Shown piece by piece: positions 14,127 to 21,226 of a stretch of DNA of 37,578 nucleotides. The position numbers and the translations under genes are program-made. Source of the stretch: Candidatus Pacearchaeota archaeon (GTDB lineage Archaea; Nanoarchaeota; Nanoarchaeia; Pacearchaeales; GW2011-AR1). The notes under the pieces are model-generated. The model did no database searches. It worked only from the letters and a program-made list of their open reading frames with translations, and was not told where the DNA came from. The stretch covers positions 56,049 through 93,626 of the forward strand of contig NZAS01000007.1 of assembly GCA_002686195.1 (NCBI GenBank), given 5' to 3'. Position 1 is the first letter of the stretch. Each line of letters starts with the position of its first letter.

Positions 14127-14911
14127 AGCTCACCGGAAAACACAAGAAAGTCTCCAGGGAGTTCATTCGGGCCTGGGTTTCGGCGTCCAACGCCGTCCTG
14201 TCGCTCCATGGCTACCCATTGAATCTGGACACTTTGGTGGTCCAGGTGAAGGATCTGTCCAAGCGGGTGAACAAGGTGAACGGTGGCGGTGTGGGGGGCA
14301 CCGCCTCGCGCTCCACCAACACCATCGAGCTCTCCTGCAAGGGATCGACCGAATGGGTCGCTTCGTGCATCCTCCACGAGTGCATCCACCTGGGGTGCGG
14401 AAACTTCGGACGGGGGACCAACGAACTCTGCACCACACGGCTCGCGGGCAAGCTGCTTCCAACCGTGGCCGAGATCGCCAAGACCCTCCAGGAACGGGAC
14501 AACAACAACCGTGCCTATTTCGCGCACACCAAGATTGCGTACCGGAATGCGCCAGGTGCCGGTGATCGATACGAGCATGTCCAGCTAGACGAGGTGGAGG
14601 ACAAACACCACGCTCGGAGAAATCCAACGATTCGGGATCTGAAACGACAGGAAAAACGGGTGAAGGAAAAGAACCGAGACGATTTTCACCACTGGCTCGA
14701 CAACACCTTTTTCCCCTCACTCTCCGATGAAAACCAGGCGCGTGAGGATCTCAATGCGGACCTCGAAACGGTACTGCGAGAGCTTGCGTTGACGCCAGAA
14801 GGACACCGGGCTCGCACCCTTCTGGCGATGCGGGAATCCCACCGGCAGGCCGGCCACCACTTGCGCGTCGTTGAAGACGTAGAGGGGGAAGAAAATGAAG
14901 CGCCTCGTTGA
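14123..14911 (+). CDS. Putative zinc peptidase-like protein (HExxH) with SIR motif
   Basis: The 262-residue protein has SCILHECIHLGCG (His85, Glu86, His89) and a following TNELCTTRLAG whose Glu101 may be the third ligand, a zincin-type layout. The C-terminal half is highly charged and helical. It contains NPTIRDLKRQEKR, a variant of the S-I-R-x-L-K motif found in many proteins of the window. It starts at the ATGA overlap with the radical SAM gene. Substrate unknown; a structural role without catalysis is possible. Confidence 0.6.
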   Translation: MKLTGKHKKVSREFIRAWVSASNAVLSLHGYPLNLDTLVVQVKDLSKRVNKVNGGGVGGTASRSTNTIELSCKGSTEWVASCILHECIHLGCGNFGRGTNELCTTRLAGKLLPTVAEIAKTLQERDNNNRAYFAHTKIAYRNAPGAGDRYEHVQLDEVEDKHHARRNPTIRDLKRQEKRVKEKNRDDFHHWLDNTFFPSLSDENQAREDLNADLETVLRELALTPEGHRARTLLAMRESHRQAGHHLRVVEDVEGEENEAPR

Positions 14912-15344
14912 ATTTCTGAACGAACGGACCCCAGACCTGGTCCTCGAAGAGGGGCCATCGAACCCCGGAGAAGCTCTGGTGTTCGCTGTGGCCCTCCTGC
15001 TGACCATCCCCAAGGGGGAGGAGGGAGGGGACCGTTACGCTCGCCTGTCTGAAACGGCTGAAGGGCTGTGGAACGAGTTCGAGAGCGAGAGCCCTGACCC
15101 CGACGAAGACCAGAAGATCATGGAAGCCGGAGCTTCTTTGCTTGCCGGGATGATGGTCGGGACATTGCTCATCCAAAACGACGATGGGACCATTGACGAG
15201 GTTCCCTACAACGCGGCGATAGCGAAACGAATGCGTGAGTCTGGGCTCCATCCCCTCGCCTTTGGGGAGCTCCCGGAGCCTCTCGATGTGACGACCTTAT
15301 TGACTACGACTGGCCCCTTCGTGGGCCCGGTAGGTGAGGCATGA
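14895..15344 (+). CDS. Acidic hypothetical protein
   Basis: A 149-residue, helix-rich, acidic protein with hydrophobic helices at ALVFAVALLLTIP and SLLAGMMVGTLLI. They may be buried core helices rather than membrane spans because flanking segments are strongly acidic. No family was recognised. It overlaps the preceding gene by 17 bases and the next by 4, so it is part of the operon. Confidence 0.6.
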   Translation: MKRLVEFLNERTPDLVLEEGPSNPGEALVFAVALLLTIPKGEEGGDRYARLSETAEGLWNEFESESPDPDEDQKIMEAGASLLAGMMVGTLLIQNDDGTIDEVPYNAAIAKRMRESGLHPLAFGELPEPLDVTTLLTTTGPFVGPVGEA

Positions 15345-15742
15345 CCTTCAACCTGGACCTGTACCTCGAAGAGAGCAAGGCCGAAGACCTCCTCGCCCGT
15401 CTGGGCGTGGAGGATCTCGAGACAGCCTTTTCAGCCAGTTTCATCCTCACGCTCACCGTGGATGAAATTCCTGTGGCAACTGTCAGAAGCGATGGCTCCC
15501 AGCGTCCCTACGAGTGGGTGACCCCACCTGGGCGACGGAGGGCTGTCCTTGAGCAGCTGCGTGGTGACCTCGAAGAGGCCGCTCACACCTTCCTGTGGCT
15601 CGACAAAGACGAGGAAGGAAGTGCGGCCGACTCCATCGTCTCTGCCCTCGCTGAAGGCGCCACCAACGGCCTGCAGGCCGCACTCCGCTACCGGGTCCTG
15701 GTGGGCAACGAGGACAAGCACCTTGAACGGGAGGCATCGTGA
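15341..15742 (+). CDS. Hypothetical protein with N-terminal FNLD variant motif
   Basis: This 133-residue protein opens with MTFNLDLYLEESKAEDLLAR, a close variant of the FDLDxxL motif in the next gene and several others. The remainder is a mixed alpha/beta acidic protein (ASFILTLTVDEIPVATV, then helices AVLEQLRGDLEEAAHTFLWL). No family was recognised. ATGA and GTGA overlaps couple it on both sides. Confidence 0.62.
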   Translation: MTFNLDLYLEESKAEDLLARLGVEDLETAFSASFILTLTVDEIPVATVRSDGSQRPYEWVTPPGRRRAVLEQLRGDLEEAAHTFLWLDKDEEGSAADSIVSALAEGATNGLQAALRYRVLVGNEDKHLEREAS

Positions 15743-15867
15743 GCAAATTTGACCTGGACGCCTTTCTTGAGAGCGAAGCCCCTCCTCCCATTCCGACCGA
15801 TTGGAACGGCTACGAGGTCCTCGACCAGTTGGCTCGTGCCAAAGAGCTTGGATTCAGGATCGAATGA
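15739..15867 (+). CDS. 42-residue FDLD-motif micropeptide
   Basis: The GTG start overlaps the upstream stop and the final TGA overlaps the next ATG, so this short frame fits exactly between its neighbours. The sequence begins MSKFDLDAFLESEAPPPIPT and continues with a short helix (VLDQLARAKELGFRI). The opening matches the second motif of the protein at 31750 (ESFDLDAFLESEVETAPS) almost exactly, although that gene is 16 kb away on the other strand. Nearly half of the peptide is motif, which suggests the motif itself is the functional part. Confidence 0.65.
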   Translation: MSKFDLDAFLESEAPPPIPTDWNGYEVLDQLARAKELGFRIE

Positions 15868-16658
15868 TGAGAGACCGTGAATTTGGATCGGGGATACCCC
15901 TTCCCAGCCTTGAAGAGATCAACCAGCTCCTCCGACAAGAGGAGGACAAGCACCCTGGGTACTTTGATTGCAATTGGGATGCGCACCCGGACGGCTACCA
16001 GATCTACCGGTCGGCTGGAAGGTCGGGCTGGTCAACACCACCAGGTCACCGCCTCAAGTGGGCCGACGTATATGGAGACAAGCTCGTCGTGCGGCCACTC
16101 CTCAACGTGTCCCTCGTTGGCCCGGACCCGTCTCCGCGCCGTTTGCGGGAGATCCTATCCCGCCGTTTTGCGGGAGAGGATGTGAGCGGGGGGCCGAAGA
16201 AGAGTTTTGTAATGGATACCGTCGCAAACCCAGTTGCGTCCATTCGCTCCCTCGCATCTCCCTACCGTGAGGAGTGGGTGGAATGGTGGGACGGCTCGAA
16301 GGCCCAGATCCAACGTCTCCTAAAGCTCGCTCTCGAACATTACGGGATAGGTTTTGACGGTGAGGGAGAGGATAGAATAAACGAGGCGATCGAAGAAGGA
16401 GAGGTAGCGCAGGAGGAGTGGAGATCCTTTGTGGACGCGTCCTTTGTAGTGGAGCAATATCCCGTTCTCTACCTGGAACTCGTCTGGGTACATGAGGACG
16501 GCGAAGTCTCGGACTACGCGAACCCCATCGACTCCATCATCCTCTGGCCGTTTTTGGGGACATGGAAAGAGTCACTTACCAAGGCCGAGCAAACTCCCAA
16601 CCAAGGGATACCCTTTACCAAGCTCCTAAAGACCATCCAGAAGGGGTTTCTCACATGA
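15864..16658 (+). CDS. Hypothetical protein with SIRSL motif
   Basis: The 264-residue protein starts MMRDREFGSGIPLPSLEEIN at an ATGA overlap. An N-terminal alpha/beta domain (HPDGYQIYRSAGRSGW, KLVVRPLLNVSLV) is followed by PVASIRSLASPYREEWVEWW, a member of the S-I-R-x-L family. The second domain is acidic and contains YPVLYLELVWVHEDGEVSDY. It is a two-domain protein with the motif at the domain boundary, as in the ligase. Function unknown. Confidence 0.62.
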   Translation: MMRDREFGSGIPLPSLEEINQLLRQEEDKHPGYFDCNWDAHPDGYQIYRSAGRSGWSTPPGHRLKWADVYGDKLVVRPLLNVSLVGPDPSPRRLREILSRRFAGEDVSGGPKKSFVMDTVANPVASIRSLASPYREEWVEWWDGSKAQIQRLLKLALEHYGIGFDGEGEDRINEAIEEGEVAQEEWRSFVDASFVVEQYPVLYLELVWVHEDGEVSDYANPIDSIILWPFLGTWKESLTKAEQTPNQGIPFTKLLKTIQKGFLT

Positions 16659-16756
16659 ACCGACTATCCCACGCAGACCTGGGGCCAGTGCGCCAAATTA
16701 GCGGGATGACGGGCCGCAAAAGCACGGAAGCCATTTTCTACTTCGAAACCGAATGA
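16655..16756 (+). CDS. 33-residue hypothetical peptide
   Basis: Begins MNRLSHADLGPVRQISGMTG at an ATGA overlap with the upstream stop and ends FYFETE. No motif was recognised. Credibility rests on the overlap and on the absence of another gene in this 130-base stretch. Confidence 0.45.
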   Translation: MNRLSHADLGPVRQISGMTGRKSTEAIFYFETE

Positions 16757-16786
16757 ACAGAACCACGCAGAACAGAGAGAATCCAA

Positions 16787-17440
16787 ATGGGAAGCCATCC
16801 GATTGAAGACCAGACGCGCCTGTGTGAGTGCTGCGCCCAACCAGGGGGCAGCTGTCCGGGGTGCGGCTCCATACACACACCGAGCAACGCTCCCGGGCGC
16901 TGTGAACGGTGCTACTCGCCAAAGAAAAAGGATTCCACATCCCACCGGATGATAGCCATGGAGCTCCGCAAGTACGGCTGGACCGTGCGCCCTCCCGCGG
17001 ACTTGAGAGCTGCGCTGGGCTGGCAACCTGACGTCCGCCACCACCGCTCCGAGAAGAAGCGTGGGCGCCCCACCAGGGGCCGCTGGATGCGCCTGTGGGA
17101 AGACTCCACCGTGGAGGCCTCGAGTATCTCCGAGGGACGTCGTTGCGACGAGTGTGGCTACGAATCCTTCGGTACCTGCTGGCACGCCAGGAACACCAAG
17201 CATGAGTGCTGCTTGGACCTGGACTGCGTCTATTCCTGGAAGGTGAGTATCATTGGCTCCCGGTGTTTCAGCGAAGGCTGGGAGCCCACCCTCGAGCTTG
17301 CGAAGGAGGCCGCGGACAAGGCTCTCATCGAACGACTCAAGATGAGTCGTCTTTCCCGGCTTCGTGAACAGGCCGACAAGAACCCGCTGGAAGACCCGGC
17401 ACCGAGCGCCCCACTTTTTCTCCCGGAGGAGACCCCATGA
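16787..17440 (+). CDS. Cys-rich zinc-binding hypothetical protein
   Basis: The 217-residue protein has three Cys clusters: CECCAQPGGSCPGCG with CERC near the N terminus, RRCDECGYESFGTC in the middle, and HECCLDLDCVY. Several zinc ribbons or knuckles are likely. A helical C terminus (LELAKEAADKALIERLKMSR) follows. An AGAGAG stretch precedes the ATG. The number of Cys-rich proteins in this operon (11992, 16787, 17437) is notable, but no family was recognised. Confidence 0.65.
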   Translation: MGSHPIEDQTRLCECCAQPGGSCPGCGSIHTPSNAPGRCERCYSPKKKDSTSHRMIAMELRKYGWTVRPPADLRAALGWQPDVRHHRSEKKRGRPTRGRWMRLWEDSTVEASSISEGRRCDECGYESFGTCWHARNTKHECCLDLDCVYSWKVSIIGSRCFSEGWEPTLELAKEAADKALIERLKMSRLSRLREQADKNPLEDPAPSAPLFLPEETP

Positions 17441-17856
17441 ACTTCCACGAAAACTTTCCTCATCGAATCGACGTGAGCGACATCGACCCGTGGAGCCTCC
17501 TCGCCGCGCTCTTCAACGCCTCGAGGACATCCAAGACTTCGGTATGCTTCACTCACTCCCTTCGGGCGCCAGGAAACACCATCACCCCTGACCAGGCCAA
17601 AGCAGAAGCGCAGGACAATGTACGCGAGGAATACCACATCATCAATGGTGCTCCGTTTTGGCCCGACTACATTTATGGTCGTCCAATCAAGGCGATGCTC
17701 CAGCTCCACGACGGCCGGATGTACCTGGTGCGCACGAACTTCTACGATCGCGACGTTGGAGAAGGCGCGGCCTCTCGCGTGGTACATTCGCTGCTTCCCA
17801 GTGGATCCTGCGAAGTGTGTTCCGCGGTTGTCCCCTGTGAACGGTGTCAACAATAG
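17437..17856 (+). CDS. Hypothetical protein with C-terminal CxxC pair
   Basis: The 139-residue protein has an alpha/beta body (VSDIDPWSLLAALFNASRTS, PIKAMLQLHDGRMYLVRT) and ends CEVCSAVVPCERCQQ, with Cys pairs at the end resembling the CERC motifs of the two neighbouring zinc proteins. It may bind zinc. It starts at an ATGA overlap and is followed 2 bases later by the XRE-sigma-like regulator. Confidence 0.6.
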   Translation: MNFHENFPHRIDVSDIDPWSLLAALFNASRTSKTSVCFTHSLRAPGNTITPDQAKAEAQDNVREEYHIINGAPFWPDYIYGRPIKAMLQLHDGRMYLVRTNFYDRDVGEGAASRVVHSLLPSGSCEVCSAVVPCERCQQ

Positions 17857-17858
17857 CG

Positions 17859-18791
17859 ATGACAAACCCACACCTGGTTCGCCTGCGATCCGAGCTTGGT
17901 CTCACCCAACGAGCGTTGAGCCAAGCGAGTGGAATTTCTCTGGGCACCGTCAACACCTACGAACGCTTGAAACGCTCTCCGCTCGACGCACATGGAGACT
18001 GGTTACCATCTGCCCGGAAGCTCTCGGACTTCCACGGCCTGTCTCCCGATGAGCTCTGGCCTGCCGAGCTGCTCGAAGACGTCGGGCTGAGTCTTCCGGT
18101 GGTTCGGTGGGATGAGTCGGACAACCGAGAAGAGTATGGAGAGTGGTGGAACAATCCTAATCCGGACCTTCGGCCCGATCTCCTGCTCCTCAAAAAGGAG
18201 TTCTTGGAAATTGTGAACGAGGGCCTTCAATGGTTACCTGACAATGAGCGCGAAGTGCTGGAACTAAGGTTCGGACTTGGAGCTTGCGACCGACAGTGGA
18301 GCATCGCAGAAATTGGCGACTACTTCGATGTGAACCCCAACAGGATTCGTCAACGGCTCAACGGGGCTTTACTCAAGCTCGGGAAACTTGATTCGGAAGG
18401 GAGGAGAACCTGGGTCGTCAAAAACGGGAGAGGGGAATGGCACTACGACTACGACGACCATTCTCTATGGCCAGCCTGGAGAGAGGCTCTCCAAGGCTTA
18501 CCAATCACTGTAAATCCGGAACGGGGGTTGATTGCCCACCGATGGTGGGAAATTGAAATAGCCTGTTTGTGGCGTCGCTTTGACCAGGAAGAGGCCGCCC
18601 GGGTAAACCGAGAGAAGAGAAAAAAGAGGAGTGCGGAGAAGCGACGCCTGAATCTTGAATGGAAAAAGGCCAAACAAAAAGAACAAGAGAGGACTGGCCT
18701 GGCGACCAGACGGTCAGAGGAGTGGAAAAAGGCCTTCAGCGTCCGATTCGCGGTCCCCACTTTTGGGATGTACGAAAATTTCGGAGAATAA
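17859..18791 (+). CDS. XRE HTH fused to sigma-70 region 4-like domain
   Basis: Residues 3-37 are an XRE-type HTH (LVRLRSELGLTQRALSQASG, SLGTVNTYERL). Residues about 118-176 match sigma-70 region 4: LPDNEREVLELRFGLG, then SIAEIGDYFDVNPNRIRQRL and a final AL.KL helix, the same order as the -35 binding HTH of RpoD. A basic coiled-coil region (RVNREKRKKRSAEKRRLNLE) fills the C terminus. It could act as a phage transcription factor that binds a promoter and engages host RNA polymerase. No region 2 was found, so it is not a full sigma factor. A GTG at 17844 is an alternative start. Confidence 0.75.
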   Translation: MTNPHLVRLRSELGLTQRALSQASGISLGTVNTYERLKRSPLDAHGDWLPSARKLSDFHGLSPDELWPAELLEDVGLSLPVVRWDESDNREEYGEWWNNPNPDLRPDLLLLKKEFLEIVNEGLQWLPDNEREVLELRFGLGACDRQWSIAEIGDYFDVNPNRIRQRLNGALLKLGKLDSEGRRTWVVKNGRGEWHYDYDDHSLWPAWREALQGLPITVNPERGLIAHRWWEIEIACLWRRFDQEEAARVNREKRKKRSAEKRRLNLEWKKAKQKEQERTGLATRRSEEWKKAFSVRFAVPTFGMYENFGE

Positions 18792-18827
18792 GCATGAGCA
18801 ACCACACGGTGGATGCGAAGAGAAGCC

Positions 18828-18944
18828 CTACCGGTGATTGAACCAGAGCTCGAATGCCATGCCCGTTCCGGCCAGGACCCACAGTCCTCCCATCAACGCG
18901 GTTCCGAGAACTGCGAGGGTATCAGTTGCGATGACTACCTCCAC
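18828..18944 (-). CDS. 38-residue single-pass membrane protein
   Basis: The GTG-started frame reads VEVVIATDTLAVLGTALMGG followed by LWVLAGTGMAFELWFNHR, one hydrophobic helix with a basic end. It overlaps the end of the 20-residue frame 18935-18997. It fills the 300-base gap between two plus-strand operons and resembles the small membrane proteins at 8.8-9.8 kb. The ribosome site is weak, so confidence is limited. Confidence 0.4.
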   Translation of the reverse strand: MEVVIATDTLAVLGTALMGGLWVLAGTGMAFELWFNHR

Positions 18945-18997
18945 GGCATGTCCGTGGGGTCGGAGGGATCGTAGGGGGTGTAGGGATCGTCGTACAT
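18935..18997 (-). CDS. 20-residue peptide frame upstream of small membrane protein
   Basis: The ATG frame reads MYDDPYTPYDPSDPTDMPWR with tandem Asp-Pro-Tyr/Ser units. It overlaps the start of the membrane protein by 10 bases, as coupled pairs here do. It may be a leader peptide; it is very short and could be chance. Confidence 0.25.
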   Translation of the reverse strand: MYDDPYTPYDPSDPTDMPWR

Positions 18998-19108
18998 GGA
19001 ACGCCTCAAATCAAAATTGACGCCCCCATTGAACATGGTTCGCACTTGTCGTCAAGGGAGCTCGAGGAAAAGAGTTAGGATGGAACAATCTCCCTCCAGG
19101 AACTCTCT

Positions 19109-20374
19109 GTGCCCTTCGACCTCGACGAACACCTTCGACGTGAATCCGAACACTGGGAAGAGCGTCAGCTCCTCCTGCCGTACGGCCCAGAAGCGGTCCT
19201 CGAGCGCGTGGAAGAAGAGGCCAAGAAGCTCGGCCGTTCTCACGGGCAAGCGCGGTCAGTTCGCAACCCCTTGGGGGTGATTGCCCAGGCCCAGGAGGGA
19301 CCGTACGCCTCCCCCGAGCTCACCCAGCGCTGGACGCGCCAAAAAAAGGACGTCTACCGGAAACGTGGAGAGGGTTTCGATCCCTCCATCTACAGCGTTG
19401 AGCGTATCGGAGACAAAGAAGCGAAGGAGTTCATTCTCGGCCTTCACTACCTGGCAAGCTACCCAGCGGCACAGCTCAACGTTGGGATGTTTGGGCTGGG
19501 TGGAGAATTGGTAGGCGTAGCTACCTTCAGTGTCCCTCAACACAAGCGCGTCATTCCCAAGAGAGCCGGAGTTCCTGCGGACGAGGGGTCCGAGCTTGGA
19601 CGATTTATCCTTCTCGATGATGTTCCTTACTTGGGCGAGACCTGGTTCCTCGCCAACGCCATGGTCCTGGCAAAACAAACCAGACCTGAGTGGCGAGCTA
19701 TCGTGAGCTTTTCGGACCCCGTGGCTCGGCGCTCGACGGATCGAGTTCTCATCACTCCCGGTCATATCGGGACCATCTACCAGGCGTTCAACATGCGGTT
19801 CGTTGGAAGAAGCGCTCCTCGGAAAATGCTGCTCACTGAAGCTGGCTTCGAGACCTTGGTCCCTCGGTCAGTCAGCAAAATCAAGACCAAAGAAGATGGG
19901 TGGCACCGAAACATGGTGCGTCTCTCCCAGGCAACAGGTTTTGCGCCTCCTCGCAACAAGTCGGAGGCATCTCTGCGTCGCTGGGTAGAGATGGTGGAAA
20001 GCACCCTGCGACCCATGGCTCATCCCGGAAACATCGCCTATGCCTATGCGCTCCGGCTCCCTCTCGAAACAAAAGGAAAGAGGGCCCGTAGAGAGAGAAG
20101 AAGAATCATCGAAGGAGTGGAAGAGGGCTTTCCTCAACGGCGCCCTTTCCCAAAAGGTCTCTACCAGGTCTTCCGTCGTCAGGGAGGTTTCGTGGTCGAT
20201 GTTCGAGAGGCCTCAATCCGTCCACCTTCCCGAGATTACCCTTCCTTTAGCTACTTGTCCCTCACTGAAGGAGAGGTCGAGCTCGACCGGGCTACGGTCT
20301 TCCGTGCGCAACGAGAGGCTCGAATGGCTGCCGAGGAATACCTTGGACTACTCGCTGGAATGAAAAAACAATGA
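19109..20374 (+). CDS. Mom-like DNA modification protein
   Basis: The N terminus is MPFDLDEHLRRESE, an FDLD motif like that of the PP-loop protein. The core (about residues 95-260) shows the Mom-family pattern: LGLHYLASYP, GGELVGVATFSVP, ELGRFILLDDV, SFSDP, GHIGTIYQAFNMRFVGR. Mom proteins are GNAT-like and place a carbamoylmethyl-type group on adenine N6, protecting phage DNA from restriction. The C-terminal 160 residues are a basic extension of unknown role. At 421 residues it is longer than Mu Mom (about 230). GTG start; it heads the 19.1-26.8 kb operon. Confidence 0.75.
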   Translation: MPFDLDEHLRRESEHWEERQLLLPYGPEAVLERVEEEAKKLGRSHGQARSVRNPLGVIAQAQEGPYASPELTQRWTRQKKDVYRKRGEGFDPSIYSVERIGDKEAKEFILGLHYLASYPAAQLNVGMFGLGGELVGVATFSVPQHKRVIPKRAGVPADEGSELGRFILLDDVPYLGETWFLANAMVLAKQTRPEWRAIVSFSDPVARRSTDRVLITPGHIGTIYQAFNMRFVGRSAPRKMLLTEAGFETLVPRSVSKIKTKEDGWHRNMVRLSQATGFAPPRNKSEASLRRWVEMVESTLRPMAHPGNIAYAYALRLPLETKGKRARRERRRIIEGVEEGFPQRRPFPKGLYQVFRRQGGFVVDVREASIRPPSRDYPSFSYLSLTEGEVELDRATVFRAQREARMAAEEYLGLLAGMKKQ

Positions 20375-20889
20375 ACGGCACTCCGCTGGTACTGGTGTCG
20401 ATTGCGTCCGTGGCGCTTGGACGAGCCTTATGTGAAAATCGTGGAAGCCGCGCAATCGACAAAAAGCAACGGGAATTTCTTGAACGGCGCCAACGGGAAC
20501 TTTTTGACCAAGCTCCCGAACACCAGGCCCTCCACGAGAAACTCTTGTCCTTGGGGGGGGAGATGGTGGTTCCCCTGTTCGAGTCCTACCTCAAGCCTAT
20601 TTTGGATCGCGGCGAGCTCCTCGATACCGAGGACTACGCGGTCACCTTCGTGAGTGGAGCTACGAGCCAATGCCACGCCAACGCTTGCAATTTGTGGGAG
20701 CAGGATCCAAATGTTTACCAGATCTACACTGGTTGGGCACTGAGTCCAGACGGCCTATGGAGGCAACACTCATGGGTCTTGGATCGGTGGGGTGGAGAGA
20801 TCATCGAGACCACCGAGCCCAGAGAACTGTATTTTGGGTTTGGGATGACACATGATGAAGCATCCCGCTTCGTGGAGGAGAACTGGTAA
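20371..20889 (+). CDS. Leader-bearing protein with Cys-His-Glu peptidase-like domain
   Basis: The N terminus MNGTPLVLVSIASVALGRAL then CENRGSR belongs to the shared leader class (hydrophobic segment, then RGS). Residues about 90-165 contain VSGATSQCHANACNLW (Cys101), TGWALSPDGLWRQHSWV (His133) and IIETTEPRELYFGF (Glu146), a Cys-His-acid order like NlpC/P60 or transglutaminase folds. Similar small proteins occur in phages and bacteria. A hydrolytic or amide-transfer role is plausible but unproven. ATGA overlap with the Mom-like gene; stop overlaps the next start. Confidence 0.6.
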   Translation: MNGTPLVLVSIASVALGRALCENRGSRAIDKKQREFLERRQRELFDQAPEHQALHEKLLSLGGEMVVPLFESYLKPILDRGELLDTEDYAVTFVSGATSQCHANACNLWEQDPNVYQIYTGWALSPDGLWRQHSWVLDRWGGEIIETTEPRELYFGFGMTHDEASRFVEENW

Positions 20890-21209
20890 TGGAAACGAAT
20901 GGAACCTGGATTGTTTTGGGAACGGCCGGCCTATTGGCTGCCGTCGCCTTCATGCGAAGCCAAGAGACGGAGGAAGCGTGGGTAACCGTCCGTCCTCGCG
21001 GTGGAACCAACAAAGAGGGCTACACCATCCATCTCGAGGTGAAGGGAATGGGGAAGGTTCAGGCTCACGAGGACTCTCTCACCAAGGCCATGGACGTGGT
21101 GAAGACCTGGAGCCGCGGCGGCGGCGTGAAGTGGTGGCGAGTTGTCCACAACAGTGACGGCGAGGTCCTACGGGAAGGAAAGGGGCCCTACGTGAGCGGA
21201 TCCTTGTGA
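20889..21209 (+). CDS. Small leader-bearing hypothetical protein
   Basis: METNGTWIVLGTAGLLAAVA followed by FMRSQETEE is a leader-class N terminus that matches NGTWLTLGTVGLAAA of the proteins at 25666 and 26478, but it lacks the terminal RRGS. The remaining 80 residues form a compact alpha/beta domain (TIHLEVKGMGKVQAHEDS, KWWRVVHNSDGEVLREG). Function unknown. The start codon overlaps the stop of the previous gene. Confidence 0.6.
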   Translation: METNGTWIVLGTAGLLAAVAFMRSQETEEAWVTVRPRGGTNKEGYTIHLEVKGMGKVQAHEDSLTKAMDVVKTWSRGGGVKWWRVVHNSDGEVLREGKGPYVSGSL

Positions 21210-21226
21210 CGACACAGTGAGGCGCC

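Larger units (their letters stand above)
18792..19108. other. Intergenic stretch between two plus-strand operons
   Basis: Apart from the two small minus-strand frames above and a 15-codon plus frame at 18794, I see no gene. TTGACG motifs occur on both strands near 19017-19055 but without a convincing -10. A GTTAGGATGG sequence sits at 19074-19083 and CCAGGA precedes the Mom-like GTG start. Confidence 0.4.

Noticed and set aside
18794..18841. 15-codon plus-strand frame after the XRE-sigma-like gene
   Set aside because: Too short and without a motif or overlap evidence; it may be chance.
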